Assembly (NCBI GenBank): GCA_004519485.1
Contig: CP038135.1
Coordinates: forward strand, 807,001 to 871,000
Length of the DNA stretch: 64,000 nucleotides
Direction: 5' to 3'
From: Nannochloropsis oceanica
Lineage: Eukaryota; Sar; Eustigmatophyceae; Eustigmatales; Monodopsidaceae
In this document: one piece after another, positions 10,257-21,533 of the stretch
Layout: each line of letters opens with the position of its first letter
Numbering within the stretch: position 1 is the first letter of the stretch
Program-made: the position numbers and the translations under genes
The notes under the pieces: model-generated
The model's input: the letters and a program-made list of their open reading frames with translations, nothing else
Told to the model about the DNA's origin: nothing
Databases searched by the model: none

Positions 10257-13200
10257 TCACCCATTGTAAACACTCTCCCCCACTAACACCAGTACCTGCT
10301 CCCTCCTCACCGACATAGGCGACGTCTGAAATCGCCATGCTAACTCCCTACCAACAACTAAGGCAGTCTTCTCCCCCTCCTTCACTTCCTCCCTACCTTT
10401 CCTACTCCCTGCCAACGCTGCCCCCTGCACGATCGGCTGCAACTCAGCCCTATACCAATCCGCAAGTTTTTGCCTCGCTTCCTGCCTCGCTTTCCGGTCA
10501 CCCACCTCCTCACCCCTCAACGCCCTTATCTGCAACACCGCATCCACATTCCACGGTGGTGGCAACACCATCAACAGAGCCGCCGTCCTTTCATTCCTCA
10601 ATCCGTCCCCATTAAGGACCACCTCCCTTATCGCATCCCATGCCCCAAAAACCAACTCGGGCTCCCCCACTCCAACCTCCTCTAACGCTTGGGCCAACCC
10701 CTGCTCCTGCCCAAAATAACTCAACAACGTCTGCTTATCCTGCCTCATCCGGTGCGCGACCACCTCCACATCCCCCCATACAGTCCTCCCTCTCAAAATT
10801 GAGACCAAGTACAGGTTCACCAACGACTCATAACAACTCTTGACGACATGCGCGAAAAAATATCCGGGTAGCCACGCCTCCAAATCAGAAAAGTAGTCCT
10901 TAATCGTCAACCGCGCGTCTTCCAATGCATCAACTCTACTCAGCAACAGCTGCGGCTGCTGCCGCTGCTGCTTCCTTCCATCTAAGAAGACAGCGGTATG
11001 GAGCGCACTACTCCCATCGCTGCCACTGGTACTAATGTGGCTGCTGTCGCTGCTGCCAATACTACCACCGCCTCCTCCCCCTACCACCCAGGGGACCCCC
11101 CCCCCACCTCCAATTTCTCTTCCTCCCACCACAACACCGCCGTCCACATCAAACGGCGAAAACTCAAGCAAGCTCCCGGTGGCGTCCTTCATGACCTGAA
11201 AGGCAATCATCCTCGTCGCTTCGAAACTTACCCTTACCTGCTCATCGCTCAACAGATCCATGACGTTATCGATCAGCGTATAATGCTTCTCCTGGGACAG
11301 CTTTTCCCTCCCCAACAATTCATCCCTCAACTCGGCGGCCTTGTCATATAAACGGTCGTAATCGTTGACGACAGCACACAAACCTGATACTGATAACTGC
11401 TCCTGCAACTGCTGTTGCTCCTTCTGCTGCAGCAGCAGCTGCTGCTGTGCCAGCAGACTGTTGTGGTGCTCCGCGACATATTCTTTGAGGGCCGTGAGAA
11501 TGACGAGGAGGAGCGCGCATAGGTCATCATCAACGAAACCGCCGGCGTCCATCGCGACCCGCACCTGGTATGAGGAAAGGGGAGAGAAAGGAAAGAAGGA
11601 CGAGGGTGAGCTGGATCCTCCCTTATGCTTTCAATCGAAGACCTTGACTTTCACTATGACCGGCGAAATGCCCCTCCTCTACCTTCCTCCTTCCCTCCTT
11701 CCCCCCCTTCTTCGTACCTGGGTGTGCACGATCTGAAACAAGTCTTCCGGATTAGCCGTAAACGGTCTTCCGTCCGCATCGAACAGCACCTCGCTCCTCC
11801 TCCCCAAAATCGCTTCATACCATCTCCCCATCTGCTGGCGCGTCTTGACCAGACATTCCTGCAAGCACGCCTGAGCTGCCACTTTCACCTCTGCACTCGG
11901 TGCCTCTGCGCCCAGCAACACGACTTCTCTCTGGTACTTCAATAAGAAACGGTTGATCTCAAACAAATCGCCTATCTCCACGTCACTCAATCCATGCCTG
12001 TGCAGCCCCGCCACCTGCCTCATCAAATGCGCGTCATACTGCCCTCGAATCAAGTGACGTGCTTTGTGTTCCTCCCCAAAAAACTTGGGAATCCTACCCA
12101 GCACCTCCTTCAAATCCTCCAGCAAGCATTCCGCCGCGCCAATCATTGCCGCCTCCCTACTCAACCCTTCCTTCCCTCCCTCGTCCATGGCAGCCGCTGC
12201 CTCTAAATGGGCCACCGTAAACACTTCCAGCGCTCTCAAGGCCGCAGCTTCCTTCAAGACCAACCTCACCTCGCCGTCCCAGTCCTCGATCCCACACAAA
12301 CGTAAAACCCAATCTAGGCTCTTAGTTCCCGCCCGCTCCATTTTTTGTCGAGCCACGTCCAGCTTCTCCTTGTTGAAGTCCCTGTGCAGCTTCACCACTG
12401 TGAGGGCTTGCTCCAACAGCCGGGGCGTGGTGAGAGAAAGGCGGAAAGCGTCTGAAACATGGCTCATTACAGTCTGCTTGATACGATCGGTCAATGACCC
12501 CACCAGCTCCATCTGGTCCGCGAAAATTGTACTGACACTGTGCTCCATATGAAAAGAAGGGATTCCCCCGTCCGTCCCCCCCCCTATCACTTCCTCATTC
12601 TCCCAGGCGCTACCACTGCCATCCAACCGTCTCTCAATCCGCCTTTCCTTTTCCTTCTCCCTCCCTTCCATCCCCAGGTCCAGTTGGACCTCCATTCGCC
12701 ATTTTTCCAACATCTCAGATTTTCGGTATATCTTTAGAAGGGCATCTGGTCTTGTCTTGAGCAGCTGAATCAAACGCTTCGCCAGCACGTCAACGGACAA
12801 GATTTCATCTAGCTCGTTGTCAAGGTCGGATGCAGAAGAGGAAGGGCGGGGAGGGAGGGAAGGAGGGAGGGACTTGAAAGAGGATCTTCGTTTACGGCCA
12901 AAGAGAGACCACTTTCTCTTTCGTTTCTTCCTGTTTCTCTTCTTCTGCTGCCTCTCCTCCTCTTGTCCCTGCTGCTGCTGCTGTTGCTGCTGCTCCCATC
13001 CCTGCACACCTTGTTCACTCTTGACCTCGCCCTTCACCCCTCGCTCTCTCCCTCCAGCGCCCAACGCTTGGGGCATGGGCGACTCAGGCCGAAGCGTCCC
13101 TTCCCCCCTTCCTCCCCCCCCTCCTTCCTCCTCTCGAGAACCCATGCTTGAAGTACTGCGAGAAGTAACTGCTGCCGCTGCTGCTGCCGCTGCCGCCGCC

Positions 13201-14171
13201 GCCGCCGCTGCTGCTGCTGGTGATCCCAACACTGATGTTTGTAATCCTGTTGATGTCGCTGGCGATGTTGCTGTTGTCGCCTTTGGTACTGCTTCTGCTC
13301 GGCTGCTGCTGTTGTCGCCGCTCGTGGCCGACGTCGGAGGTGTCTCTGACGGTGAAAAGGAATACTTGTCGTCACCAACTCTCTTCACGCCTGAAGAAAG
13401 GGATGATCCTGCCTCCCCACCTTCGGCCTTGAGAATCATGCCCGGCGATAACACGCCCGTGGAGGAAAAAGGCGAGAAGGTGGATGAAGAGGGATTTGTA
13501 TTGCGGCTTTCGTTGCCTACAGCCCCTGCAGACTTCACAAGTGCTGCCATTGCAGCTGGTTGCCTAGGAGTGGGTGGTCGTGACCCAGGGTATGTCTCTG
13601 CTGCTGGTGCCTCTACTGCTGCTTCTGCTCCCACTGGGGGGAACTCTGCCATTGGTACTGGCACTGCCACATTCGCTGAGGAGGAAAAAAGGGATGAATG
13701 AGGCGAAATGGGTGTGAAGCAGGAAGCAGGTCGATTACTTGCTAGATGTAATTCCAAGCGCTTGTTCATGGTTATGACATGCGAGAGCTCTTCCGATAAG
13801 CCCGCCACTTGCTCCACGAGCCGAGCTATTTGGTCTCGGAGGCCATCCTGCTCTTCTTCCAAAGTGACGGCCCGTCGTTCGAGCACCACGGCACGTTCCC
13901 TCTCCGATTGCAAGGCCTCGTGCAAGTAGTGCACACGGGCCTCGGCTGCTGTTTCCCCTTCCTCGAAACGAAGCGCTATCTCTCCAATGCACCGCCAGCA
14001 AGGAATAGAGATGACACCCGTCCGCAGCTTGTGCCGGGCGATAACCACATCTTCATGCTGCGGGCATGAAACCTTCTTCGTGGTGGGGTTGAACGCCTTG
14101 TGTTTGGAGGGAGGCGTTTCAACGATGGACGCCACCATGGCCAGCGTCGACGTATCACCGGCCTCCTCCAT
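10257..14171 (-). CDS. SEC6: Exocyst subunit Sec6-like with long N-terminal extension
   Basis: Two exons, 11718-14171 and 10257-11564, phase 0, 1253 residues (Sec6 is usually 750-800). Sec6 is part of the exocyst, which tethers secretory vesicles to the plasma membrane. The C-terminal ~750 residues follow the plant Sec6 layout: a helical region with LTTPRLLEQALTVVKLH, then PEDLFQIVHTQVRVAMD across the junction, SGLCAVVNDYDRLYD, the helix QVRVSFEATRMIAFQVMKD, and IKDYFSDLEAWLPGYFF. The first ~150 residues hold Cys36, His39, Cys58 and Cys61 (a possible zinc site) and a coiled coil of ~80 residues. A low-complexity linker with Ala and Gln runs follows. An internal Gly/Ser-rich insert also splits the C-terminal half. 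The extension is not seen in standard Sec6. Confidence 0.75.
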
Positions 14172-14598
14172 CTCCCTCTCACCCTCTCCTTCCCGTCTTG
14201 TAGGGCCCCCGTCAACCCTGAATGCTACCGATTCAGATGCTCGGCGTATGTCAGCTGTGCCTATAAGGTGTGGGAGCGATATTTTTTGACAGAAAGGGGA
14301 ATAAGCTCAAATTGCGGTATATCAGTAGCGCTGAATGGGCTGTTCTGCATCCGATTAGCAGTCCTTTCGCCCGAAAATATAACGCAGAGCTTGCAATTTT
14401 CATCTGCCGCATTCATACTACATCCCCACGATCCCTTATACCCGAGCCCTTACACTCACATCTCCACATTCACACCCACAAACAGACCTCCAAGCACAGG
14501 ATAGCGGCAAGGCAGCAGCTTGAACCTCCTCCTGTCTTGGCACCAGCAAGACAGCCCGACTCTCATAATCGTCATTCCCCGAGCAAGCTGTCCAACCC
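14172..14598. promoter_or_regulatory. Divergent promoter region, SEC6 (-) / formiminotransferase (+)
   Basis: 427 bases between divergent start codons with no supported gene. It is inferred to hold both promoters. Confidence 0.35.
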
Positions 14599-15510
14599 AT
14601 GCCCTTGACACCCCCCGTCATCGCTTCCCCGCCGTCCTCTGCCCGTCTGCTCGTGTGTTGCAAGGTCTATGTCTCCGAAGGCAGGAATCAAGTCGTGTTG
14701 GATCGCCTGGCCGAAGTGGCACGCACGGCCTCTCCCGGGTTGTGTGCATTGGTCCAGCGCTTCACGGACGCCGTCTACCACCGCAGCAATTTTACATTGG
14801 GTGGGCCCCCGGGACCTGTGCTGGAGGTGGCTTTGAGGGTGATTGACGAGGCTTTGGAGAATTTAGACATGACCCTGCACAGCGATGCCACCCATCCGCG
14901 GGTGGGCGCTGTGGATCATGTTTCCTTCCACCCCCTGGGGAGCACTCCGTTGGAGGCTGCCCGGAACGTCGCAATAGTACTAGGACAAAGGGTTGGGGAG
15001 AAGTGGCCTGTGCCGGTTTTGATGTATGGGGCATGTAGTTCTAGATCGTTGGCGGAAGTGCGGAGGAGCACGTCCTATTTCAAGGGGCTGGCACTTGACA
15101 GCGAGATACCCCATGCTGATTTCGGGCCTACCCGCATAGATCCCAAGTTGGGGTTGCTTTGTTGTGGTGCGGTGCCTTATGTCCAGAATTATAACATTCG
15201 GTTGAATACATCGGAGAAAGCGGTTGCGGCCAGGGTGACGCGTGCGGTGCGAAGCAAGGATGGAGGACCGGAGGGGGTGGAGGCCTTGACCTTGAGACAT
15301 GACAGAGGGTTTATGGAAGTGGCGTGTAATTTACTCGATCTGAGTAAGACGGGTCCAGAGAAGGTTTTGGAGATTGTAAAGGAGGCGGCGAGGGAGAATG
15401 GGGTTGAGGTGGAGGAGGCATATACGATTGGTTTGACGGGGCAAGAGATATTGGAGGAGACGGAGCGATTATTGAGGGAAGAAGGGGATAAGAGTAGGGT
15501 AAGAATGTGA
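14599..15510 (+). CDS. Stand-alone formiminotransferase N-domain protein (FTCD-N family)
   Basis: Intronless, 303 residues, which covers the two subdomains of the formiminotransferase half of FTCD without the cyclodeaminase half. Visible family blocks are VYVSEGRNQVVLDRLAE at the N-terminus, THPRVGAVDHVSFHPLG (the conserved folate/glutamate pocket with RVGAVD), PVLMYGA, and HADFGP before the subdomain break. Classical enzymes move a formimino group from formiminoglutamate to tetrahydrofolate in histidine breakdown. Single-domain versions in bacteria can also act on 5-formyltetrahydrofolate, so a folate-salvage role is possible here. No presequence is evident. The start codon is the first in-frame ATG, a few residues before the homology. 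Confidence 0.88.
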   Translation: MPLTPPVIASPPSSARLLVCCKVYVSEGRNQVVLDRLAEVARTASPGLCALVQRFTDAVYHRSNFTLGGPPGPVLEVALRVIDEALENLDMTLHSDATHPRVGAVDHVSFHPLGSTPLEAARNVAIVLGQRVGEKWPVPVLMYGACSSRSLAEVRRSTSYFKGLALDSEIPHADFGPTRIDPKLGLLCCGAVPYVQNYNIRLNTSEKAVAARVTRAVRSKDGGPEGVEALTLRHDRGFMEVACNLLDLSKTGPEKVLEIVKEAARENGVEVEEAYTIGLTGQEILEETERLLREEGDKSRVRM

Positions 15511-16610
15511 GAAATATTGAAGAAGGAACCAAAATGTAATGTAAAAAAAATGATGGATGACGATGATAGAAGAAATCTTTTCGTCGTCATTGAATGTGTT
15601 TTTGGGTTTTTTTCTTTTGTCCTTTCGTTTTTTGTGTTCGAGATGACGAGCGTCTACGAAGCACACTGTAATTTCTCTGAATCCTTACTCCATGCTTGAG
15701 TGAATTGATTGTATCCTCTTCTTGATCGCTATATGAACTAAAGCTTTCCAAAAAATTGCGATGTGCTTGTACTTGCTATTTGTCAGGAGGCCTCCTCATC
15801 CTTTAGTGACGCACTGCAGTCGATTCAGGTATTGATTCTTTGATAGTGCGTCTTGTTTTTCTTGTTTCCCCATGTCCCTCCTTCTCATCTTTGTCGTTAT
15901 CAAGTGAGGTGGAAATCTCCGCAGAGATTGGAAAACATAATTTGAGGACATAACCAGCCCTCAAGTGTCGTGCCTGCAGGGCCGATTGAAGGCGTCAGCA
16001 CGCATGGGGAGGGGGGGACGAAGTTTCGGTTTCATCGGAGGAAAGGTTTGAAATATCATAGTTTACCAAAGGACATGAGCTAGTGTGTGCATGCAGCGGC
16101 AGGAATATAGCGAAATACATCCATGATCTAATAGTCACGCGACTGCTGGCACCGGTTTGGCTTCTCCTTGGCGATCCCCCGATTTTAAAATATGGGCTTT
16201 TACCCTCCGTGTCCATGCGTGCAGCCATGTACTTTGAGAACTTCCTCGCATGGCTCTTAAAGGCCTTCGTACCAATGTTTGTGGCTATTTCAGCACACCG
16301 ACCCCCTAGCGTGGCTTTGTCAATCTGGTTCTGGAGAAGCAGAGAGAGACCCTCTCCCGTCTGTCTAGATGTTGCTGCCCTTTTCCTGGCTTGCGACCAA
16401 CCCCACACCCACCGCCCAAAGCGCCATACATCCCACAGAAGCCAGGCATATTTGGGAGGGCTGTATAACTAGCCATTTCTGGAACCGGTGCCGCCACTTG
16501 CCCTCACAATCCAGAGCAAACATGTCCGACTTTGATCCTAGCACGAAGACGCCCATAAGCTCGATCACACCAACCACGCCCCTTCCCCATCCCTACAAAC
16601 ACAGCACACC
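15511..16610. other. Intergenic region, no supported gene
   Basis: About 1.1 kb. The first part (to about 15700) looks like the formiminotransferase 3' UTR. Minus-strand open frames between 15995 and 16577 give short unrecognised peptides, one with a hydrophobic stretch (residues about 28-50 of a peptide starting at 16577). These could be a small divergent gene but cannot be supported. Confidence 0.3.
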
Positions 16611-19600
16611 ATGGCGGCCATCAGCTTGGATGCCATCTACGACATTGACCTGGCTCTTACCACCACGGGTACGTGACTTTCTGGTGTCCTTGCTTTCCCC
16701 CCATCCCCCTCCACCCGCGCTCACCCCTGACATCTTCCCATTTCAAACCCGCCACAGATACGGACCCGCAACAGCACGCAACGCAGCAGCAGGAGCAATA
16801 CACAACGCTCCTTCAAGTCGTGCAGAATCCTTCTAATGCCGACGAACGTGTCTTAAGCCTGGCTTGCGCCCTGTTGGGGCGTCACGCTGGCCTCGTGCCC
16901 ACTCTCGCTTCCTCTGCCGCCACCGCGGTCGTGGGTCTCTTCAACGTCTCACCCACCCGCGAGAGCACGCCCATCACGGCCTCGCTTTCCATGGCTGCGG
17001 GTGATGCAGCGATTTCGGAGGCGTCTCTTGCCTTGCCCACCGTCCCTACGTTTGCGCAGAGGGTCCGCAAGAGTGCGGCGACCGCTCTGGTCAAGCTCGT
17101 GCAAGTGATGATTGCCTCTGCATCTTCTTCATCTACTGCCGTCGACACTTCGGCATGTGAAACATACCGTGGGCAACTGACATTACTGCTCGAATCTTTG
17201 CAGGAGGGGGAGAATGATGGACTGGGAAAGGAGTTGGGCAAGGCCATGGAGCTGTTGAAACAGCAGCTTCAGCATTTACAGCAGCAGGAGGTGAAGGAGG
17301 GAGAGATGATTGCGTCAAAGACCACGCCGAAGAATACGATGGAGCTTGCGTGCGACGTGTCCATTAAGACACAGAATCTCATGGTGGAGGCTGTGGAGGG
17401 CAGTGGCAATCCGGACGAGATGCAAGCTGAGACTACAGCGACGACAGAGGATGCAGCTGTAGCCATGTTCCCCTCGGCGGCGCCTCATGTCTGGGATCCA
17501 TCCTCTGCTAACGAAGTGTTGGATATGATCAAAGGAGCGGAGGAAGGAGGGAAGAGGAAAGGGAAGGAGGATAGGAGGGAGGAGGACGATGCTGTATCGA
17601 GTCAGCAGTCGGTGCGCATGCCCTGCGGTAGTGAGAGGGACCAGGTCCCGGACGGCCACTTCGATGATGACGCAGGGGCGTTGATCTATCACGACCACGG
17701 GGAAGTCACCGAGGGAAAGATAGAGGCCAAAGAGGGGAGGAAGGAGGAGAGCCAGATTGGGGGGGGGCTGACCTGTAGCAGCAGCAGCCTTAGCAACAAT
17801 GTGACTGTTGCTCAGAAGGAGGACGAGGGAGCGAAGGAAGGGCAAGCTTCTTCTACCCCCCGCGGCCGCAGGAACAGCAACAACATCACGACCAAAGAGG
17901 CGGTGGACCGAAAGGTGCAGAAATCTGATCGTAGCCCTTCCTCTTCCTCGTCCTCCTCCTTCTCCCGCTCTTCCCCTCGACGTGCTTCCGCCTCCCCCAT
18001 GACCAAGGCCCGCAACAGCCGCTCTCGCTCTCGCTCTCGCTCCTGCTCCATGTCACGCTCGCGTAGCCGTAGCATGAGTTGGGGGAGCAGCAATAGCAAT
18101 GGCAGCAGGAGTTGGAGCAGGAGCAGGAGCAGGAGCCTCAGCAGTAGCCGTGGTAAGGACGATCCGAGGGAATACGGGAAGAAGCGTTCCTCTTACGGCA
18201 GCACCAGGAACAGCAACGGCAGCGGCAGGGGGAACAATGGAAAAAGAGAGGATTCGAACGGGAGGGCGCTGAAGAAGACATACGACGACAATGTCGAAAC
18301 CGTTGAGATACTCAAGCAGACGTTGGCCACGTTACTGGAGCTAGACGGAAGCATGAGTCCCGAACGTGGGTTCTATCCTGATGACCTTCGCGTCAAGCTT
18401 TCCTTGTCCCCTCCGCTGTGGGAGGAAATATACGACGGAGCCAAGATTGTGCCCAATCGATCCAACCGCCTTTATCGCTCTCGTGTGCGGAGGTTGATCT
18501 GGTATGTGGAGGCCAGGCTGGGGTTGCCCTCGAGTCTCAGAGCGCTTCGACCGGGGGAGGGGCTGGAGGGAAAGAGAATGGCGGGGGAGGGAGGGGGAGG
18601 GGGGTACGGGAGGAGGAATGGAGAGAAGAAGGAGGGTTATGAGCGGTTGGGAGGCAGGAGGGGCGACGAGAGGGCCAGGATGCCTGATGCTGGTGCTGCT
18701 AGTGCTGCTGCTGCTGAGGAGCTCGTGGAGGAGCAGATGGAGTGCGAGGAGCCAACGCCGTTTGTGGCGATCAAGAACTTGAGCAGGTGCGGACATTTCT
18801 TGGATTTTTCTTATTCTTCTCCTTCTTTTCTTTTATCTTTGGCTGGTGCGGCGTGATGTGGTGTCGGTAAAGTATGCTTTCTGGCTCTGGATAGAGGACA
18901 TTGGCACGGGCATGCGCATGCGTGTCTGTCCGTCCTGCTTTTCCCTTTTGGTCTTTGATTTTGACAGGCCTGCACGGAAGAATCGAATGTGGACACACTG
19001 AAATTGGGCGTGGACACATTGACGAGTTGGCAAGTGGGCCCTGTTTGGAGTCCTTGACTTTTTTGTTGATATGTGGTTTTGAGCTGTGAGCGGAGAGAAC
19101 ATATTTGGGTCTACGTTTCCGCTGCAGTTGTCAGATAGTCTTTTTTTTGACTCGTCGACAGCCACAAAGTTGCACCCCCTTGGGATTCGATCGATATGTT
19201 AAAGGACTTTGGTCGACGGCCACACTAAGAGATTTGTTTTGGTCAGATGGTTGTATTACTGTGCCGCATCGTACCAGTTGTGCAACATGGATTAAGTAGT
19301 CGGTCGAACTTAATTGGAAATCTTTTGATTTTGACCTTTTGACGTGTTAGCGTACATGCCATTTAGTTGCTGCTGCACTAGCAGCAGCAACAGCTGCGGA
19401 GATTTAAGTCCCATCCTGCACTTGCTACTTCTCTTAGCTCCTCTGATTCGATGCGAGCGAGAGAGTATTTAGAGACTCTTGATTCGAGAGAGTTACGATT
19501 CGAGATAGCAGAGCGCACGCACTTTGCATGGCTTGGTGATGGACATGCCTTGCCCGCCCTTCATAAGCAAGCAAAGCAGTATATCATTTATATTCAAGCA

Positions 19601-21341
19601 ATTGCCCCTCCTTTCGACCTACCTTCCACAGCCGGAAGTGGTGGGACATTGACGAGGACCAAGAGAGAGAAAATAGAGAGTTAGATAGAGGTAGCGAGAA
19701 TGAGAATTGGACTCTCACTTCACTTGCATTCTCTTTCTTTTGATTACTCTCTTACCTACTCTTACCTTCACGCCTTGAGAATAATGTATGCCTCTCCCAT
19801 GACCCTCTCCCCCTTCCCCTCTCATCCCTCTATATCTGTTTTTACGACATTGGACCGAAAAAAAAAACAATCCCAACTCTCACACCCGTCTCTTCCATCC
19901 CAACCCCACCGTCTCCCTCCATCCGTGCAGCGACTTTGTCTCCCTCGACCTTCTCCGTCTGATTCAAGGCTGCTCCCCCAACTATAAGGTGGCTCCTTGG
20001 GACCTCCTTTCCCTTCGTCGCAAAGGAAGAAGGGGAGGAGGGGTGGCGTACCTGACGGTGGGGAATGTGAAGCTAGCACAGAAAATATGTGATGGACTGG
20101 AGGGGAGGAAGTTTGATGGGAAGAGGCTCAGGACGGAATTTACTTTAGGGAAGCCTTGTAGGGATGTGTATGTGGCGGGGGTAGGAGGGATGGAGGGATG
20201 GAGGGTGAGGGAGGTGATGGAGGAATGGGGGGAGGTCTTGAGGGTGGAAGGGAAGAATGGCGATCGCAAAGGTGAGAAGCGCGGAAAGGAGTGAGGAATA
20301 GATGGCGATGTGATCGAGTGTATGTCTGTGTGCATGATGAATCCCCCCCCCTCTCTCTTCTCCTGTTGTCTTACTCATGGACCTTTCTCCCTCCACCCGT
20401 TCCCCCCTCTCCTCCCTCTCTCTCAACCCCTAGAAAAAGATTCAGACTTTGCCTTTGTCAACTACGCCGAGACCGGGGACGCCGTGGCTGCCATCAAAGC
20501 CATCTACCGGTGCGATGGGGAGATCGAAACTAACATCGACAACGAGCTTTTGTCGCTCAAGGCGACTTTCCGTCCCTTCAAAGGACGGGCCAATCCGCAT
20601 GCAGGCGGCCAAGGTGGGAGGGAGGGAGGGGAGAGTGTCGACGGGGAACAGCCGGGAGGGAGGGATGGAGGAAGGGATCGGGACTCCTTTGGAAAGCGGG
20701 GGGGGGCGGCTTACTCAGCCCAGCAGTCGATAGATGGCGCGGACCGTTTCTCCCGTCGAGGGATTGAGGGAAAAGGAGGACGAGGAGGAGGAGCAGATCG
20801 ACACGGTCGCTCTGCTGGCGCTCGTTCTCGTTCTCCTGTGCGTCGTGCTGCTGTGTCCACTGGCAGCGGTAGCGCGCGGGGCCGCTCTCCCCCGGCCACC
20901 TCCAGTTCCACTGCCCCTTTCCACCACCTCAAGAGCAATAAGGGAGGGCGTGCTACGTCTCGCTCCCACGACTCCTACGACTCCGCCGGCAGCCACAGCC
21001 GCAGCCGCTCCCACTCTTTCAGCATGGGGCGAAGCTATTCTCGCTCGCGCTCCTTCGGTCGTCCCCCCCACGAGCAGCTGCAGCAGAACCGGTACCAACC
21101 CCGACAGCAGCAGCAGCCGCGTTTCCGCCGTTACTCCCGTTCTAATTCTCCCGGCCGGCTTGGGGGGGATATGGGCGGGCGTCGGGCATCGGTGCGTTAT
21201 CTCGAGCAGCAGCAGCATCAGAAGGGAGGAGGGACGTTTAATGGTGGGCCCAGCAGCAGCAGCAGTAGCAGTAGCGGCAAGCACCACAAGCCTTCCCACC
21301 AGTCACGCAAGCGAAATCGCTCCATGGATACCCGCGGTGGC

Positions 21342-21373
<32 letters not shown>

Positions 21374-21533
21374 CTACCACTACTCGAACAACGGCGACGG
21401 CAATAACTGGAATGGGGGAAAGGGAAGGAAGGACGGAGGGGAGCCGCGGAAGTACCAGCGGCACGCGAGAGATAGCCCGATGCGACGGGTTTCCGTGACG
21501 GCGGCGGTGGCGGGAGCTCACACAAACCGCTAG
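16611..21533 (+). CDS. Large SR-type RNA-binding protein with two RRM-like domains
   Basis: Four exons, 16611-16668, 16758-18786, 19931-20271 and 20434-21533; every junction is GT-AG and in phase, giving 1175 residues. The N-terminal ~220 residues are helical (possible ARM/HEAT-like), then comes a Gln/Glu-rich linker and an RS-repeat block (about residues 435-500). A conserved-looking helical segment follows (VEILKQTLATLLELDGSMSP to RRLIWYVEARLGL). An RRM-like fold starts at FVAIKNLSSDFVSLDLLRL and spans the long intron; a second starts at RDVYVAGVGG and includes DFAFVNYAETGDAVAAIKA. The C-terminus is a second RS/Gly/Gln-rich tail. The layout suggests a nuclear splicing or mRNA-processing factor; the exact orthologue is not recognised. 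The frame continuity of the split RRM is the reason for joining the two halves. Confidence 0.7.
18787..19930 (+). other. Unusually long (1144-nt) intron in the SR/RRM gene
   Basis: The intron starts GTGCGG and ends in GTGCAG and splits the first RRM. It is two to ten times longer than the other introns here. It contains T-rich stretches, repeated TTTGACTCGTCGA/TTTGGTCGACGG-like words near 19146-19220, and a run of GAGA-type repeats near 19455-19500 and 19660-19690. No gene or known RNA was recognised inside. Confidence 0.6.

Noticed and set aside
12817-13701. 294-codon plus-strand frame with Leu/Ala/Cys runs
   Set aside because: Produced by CAG/GCN repeats of the Sec6-like gene read backwards.
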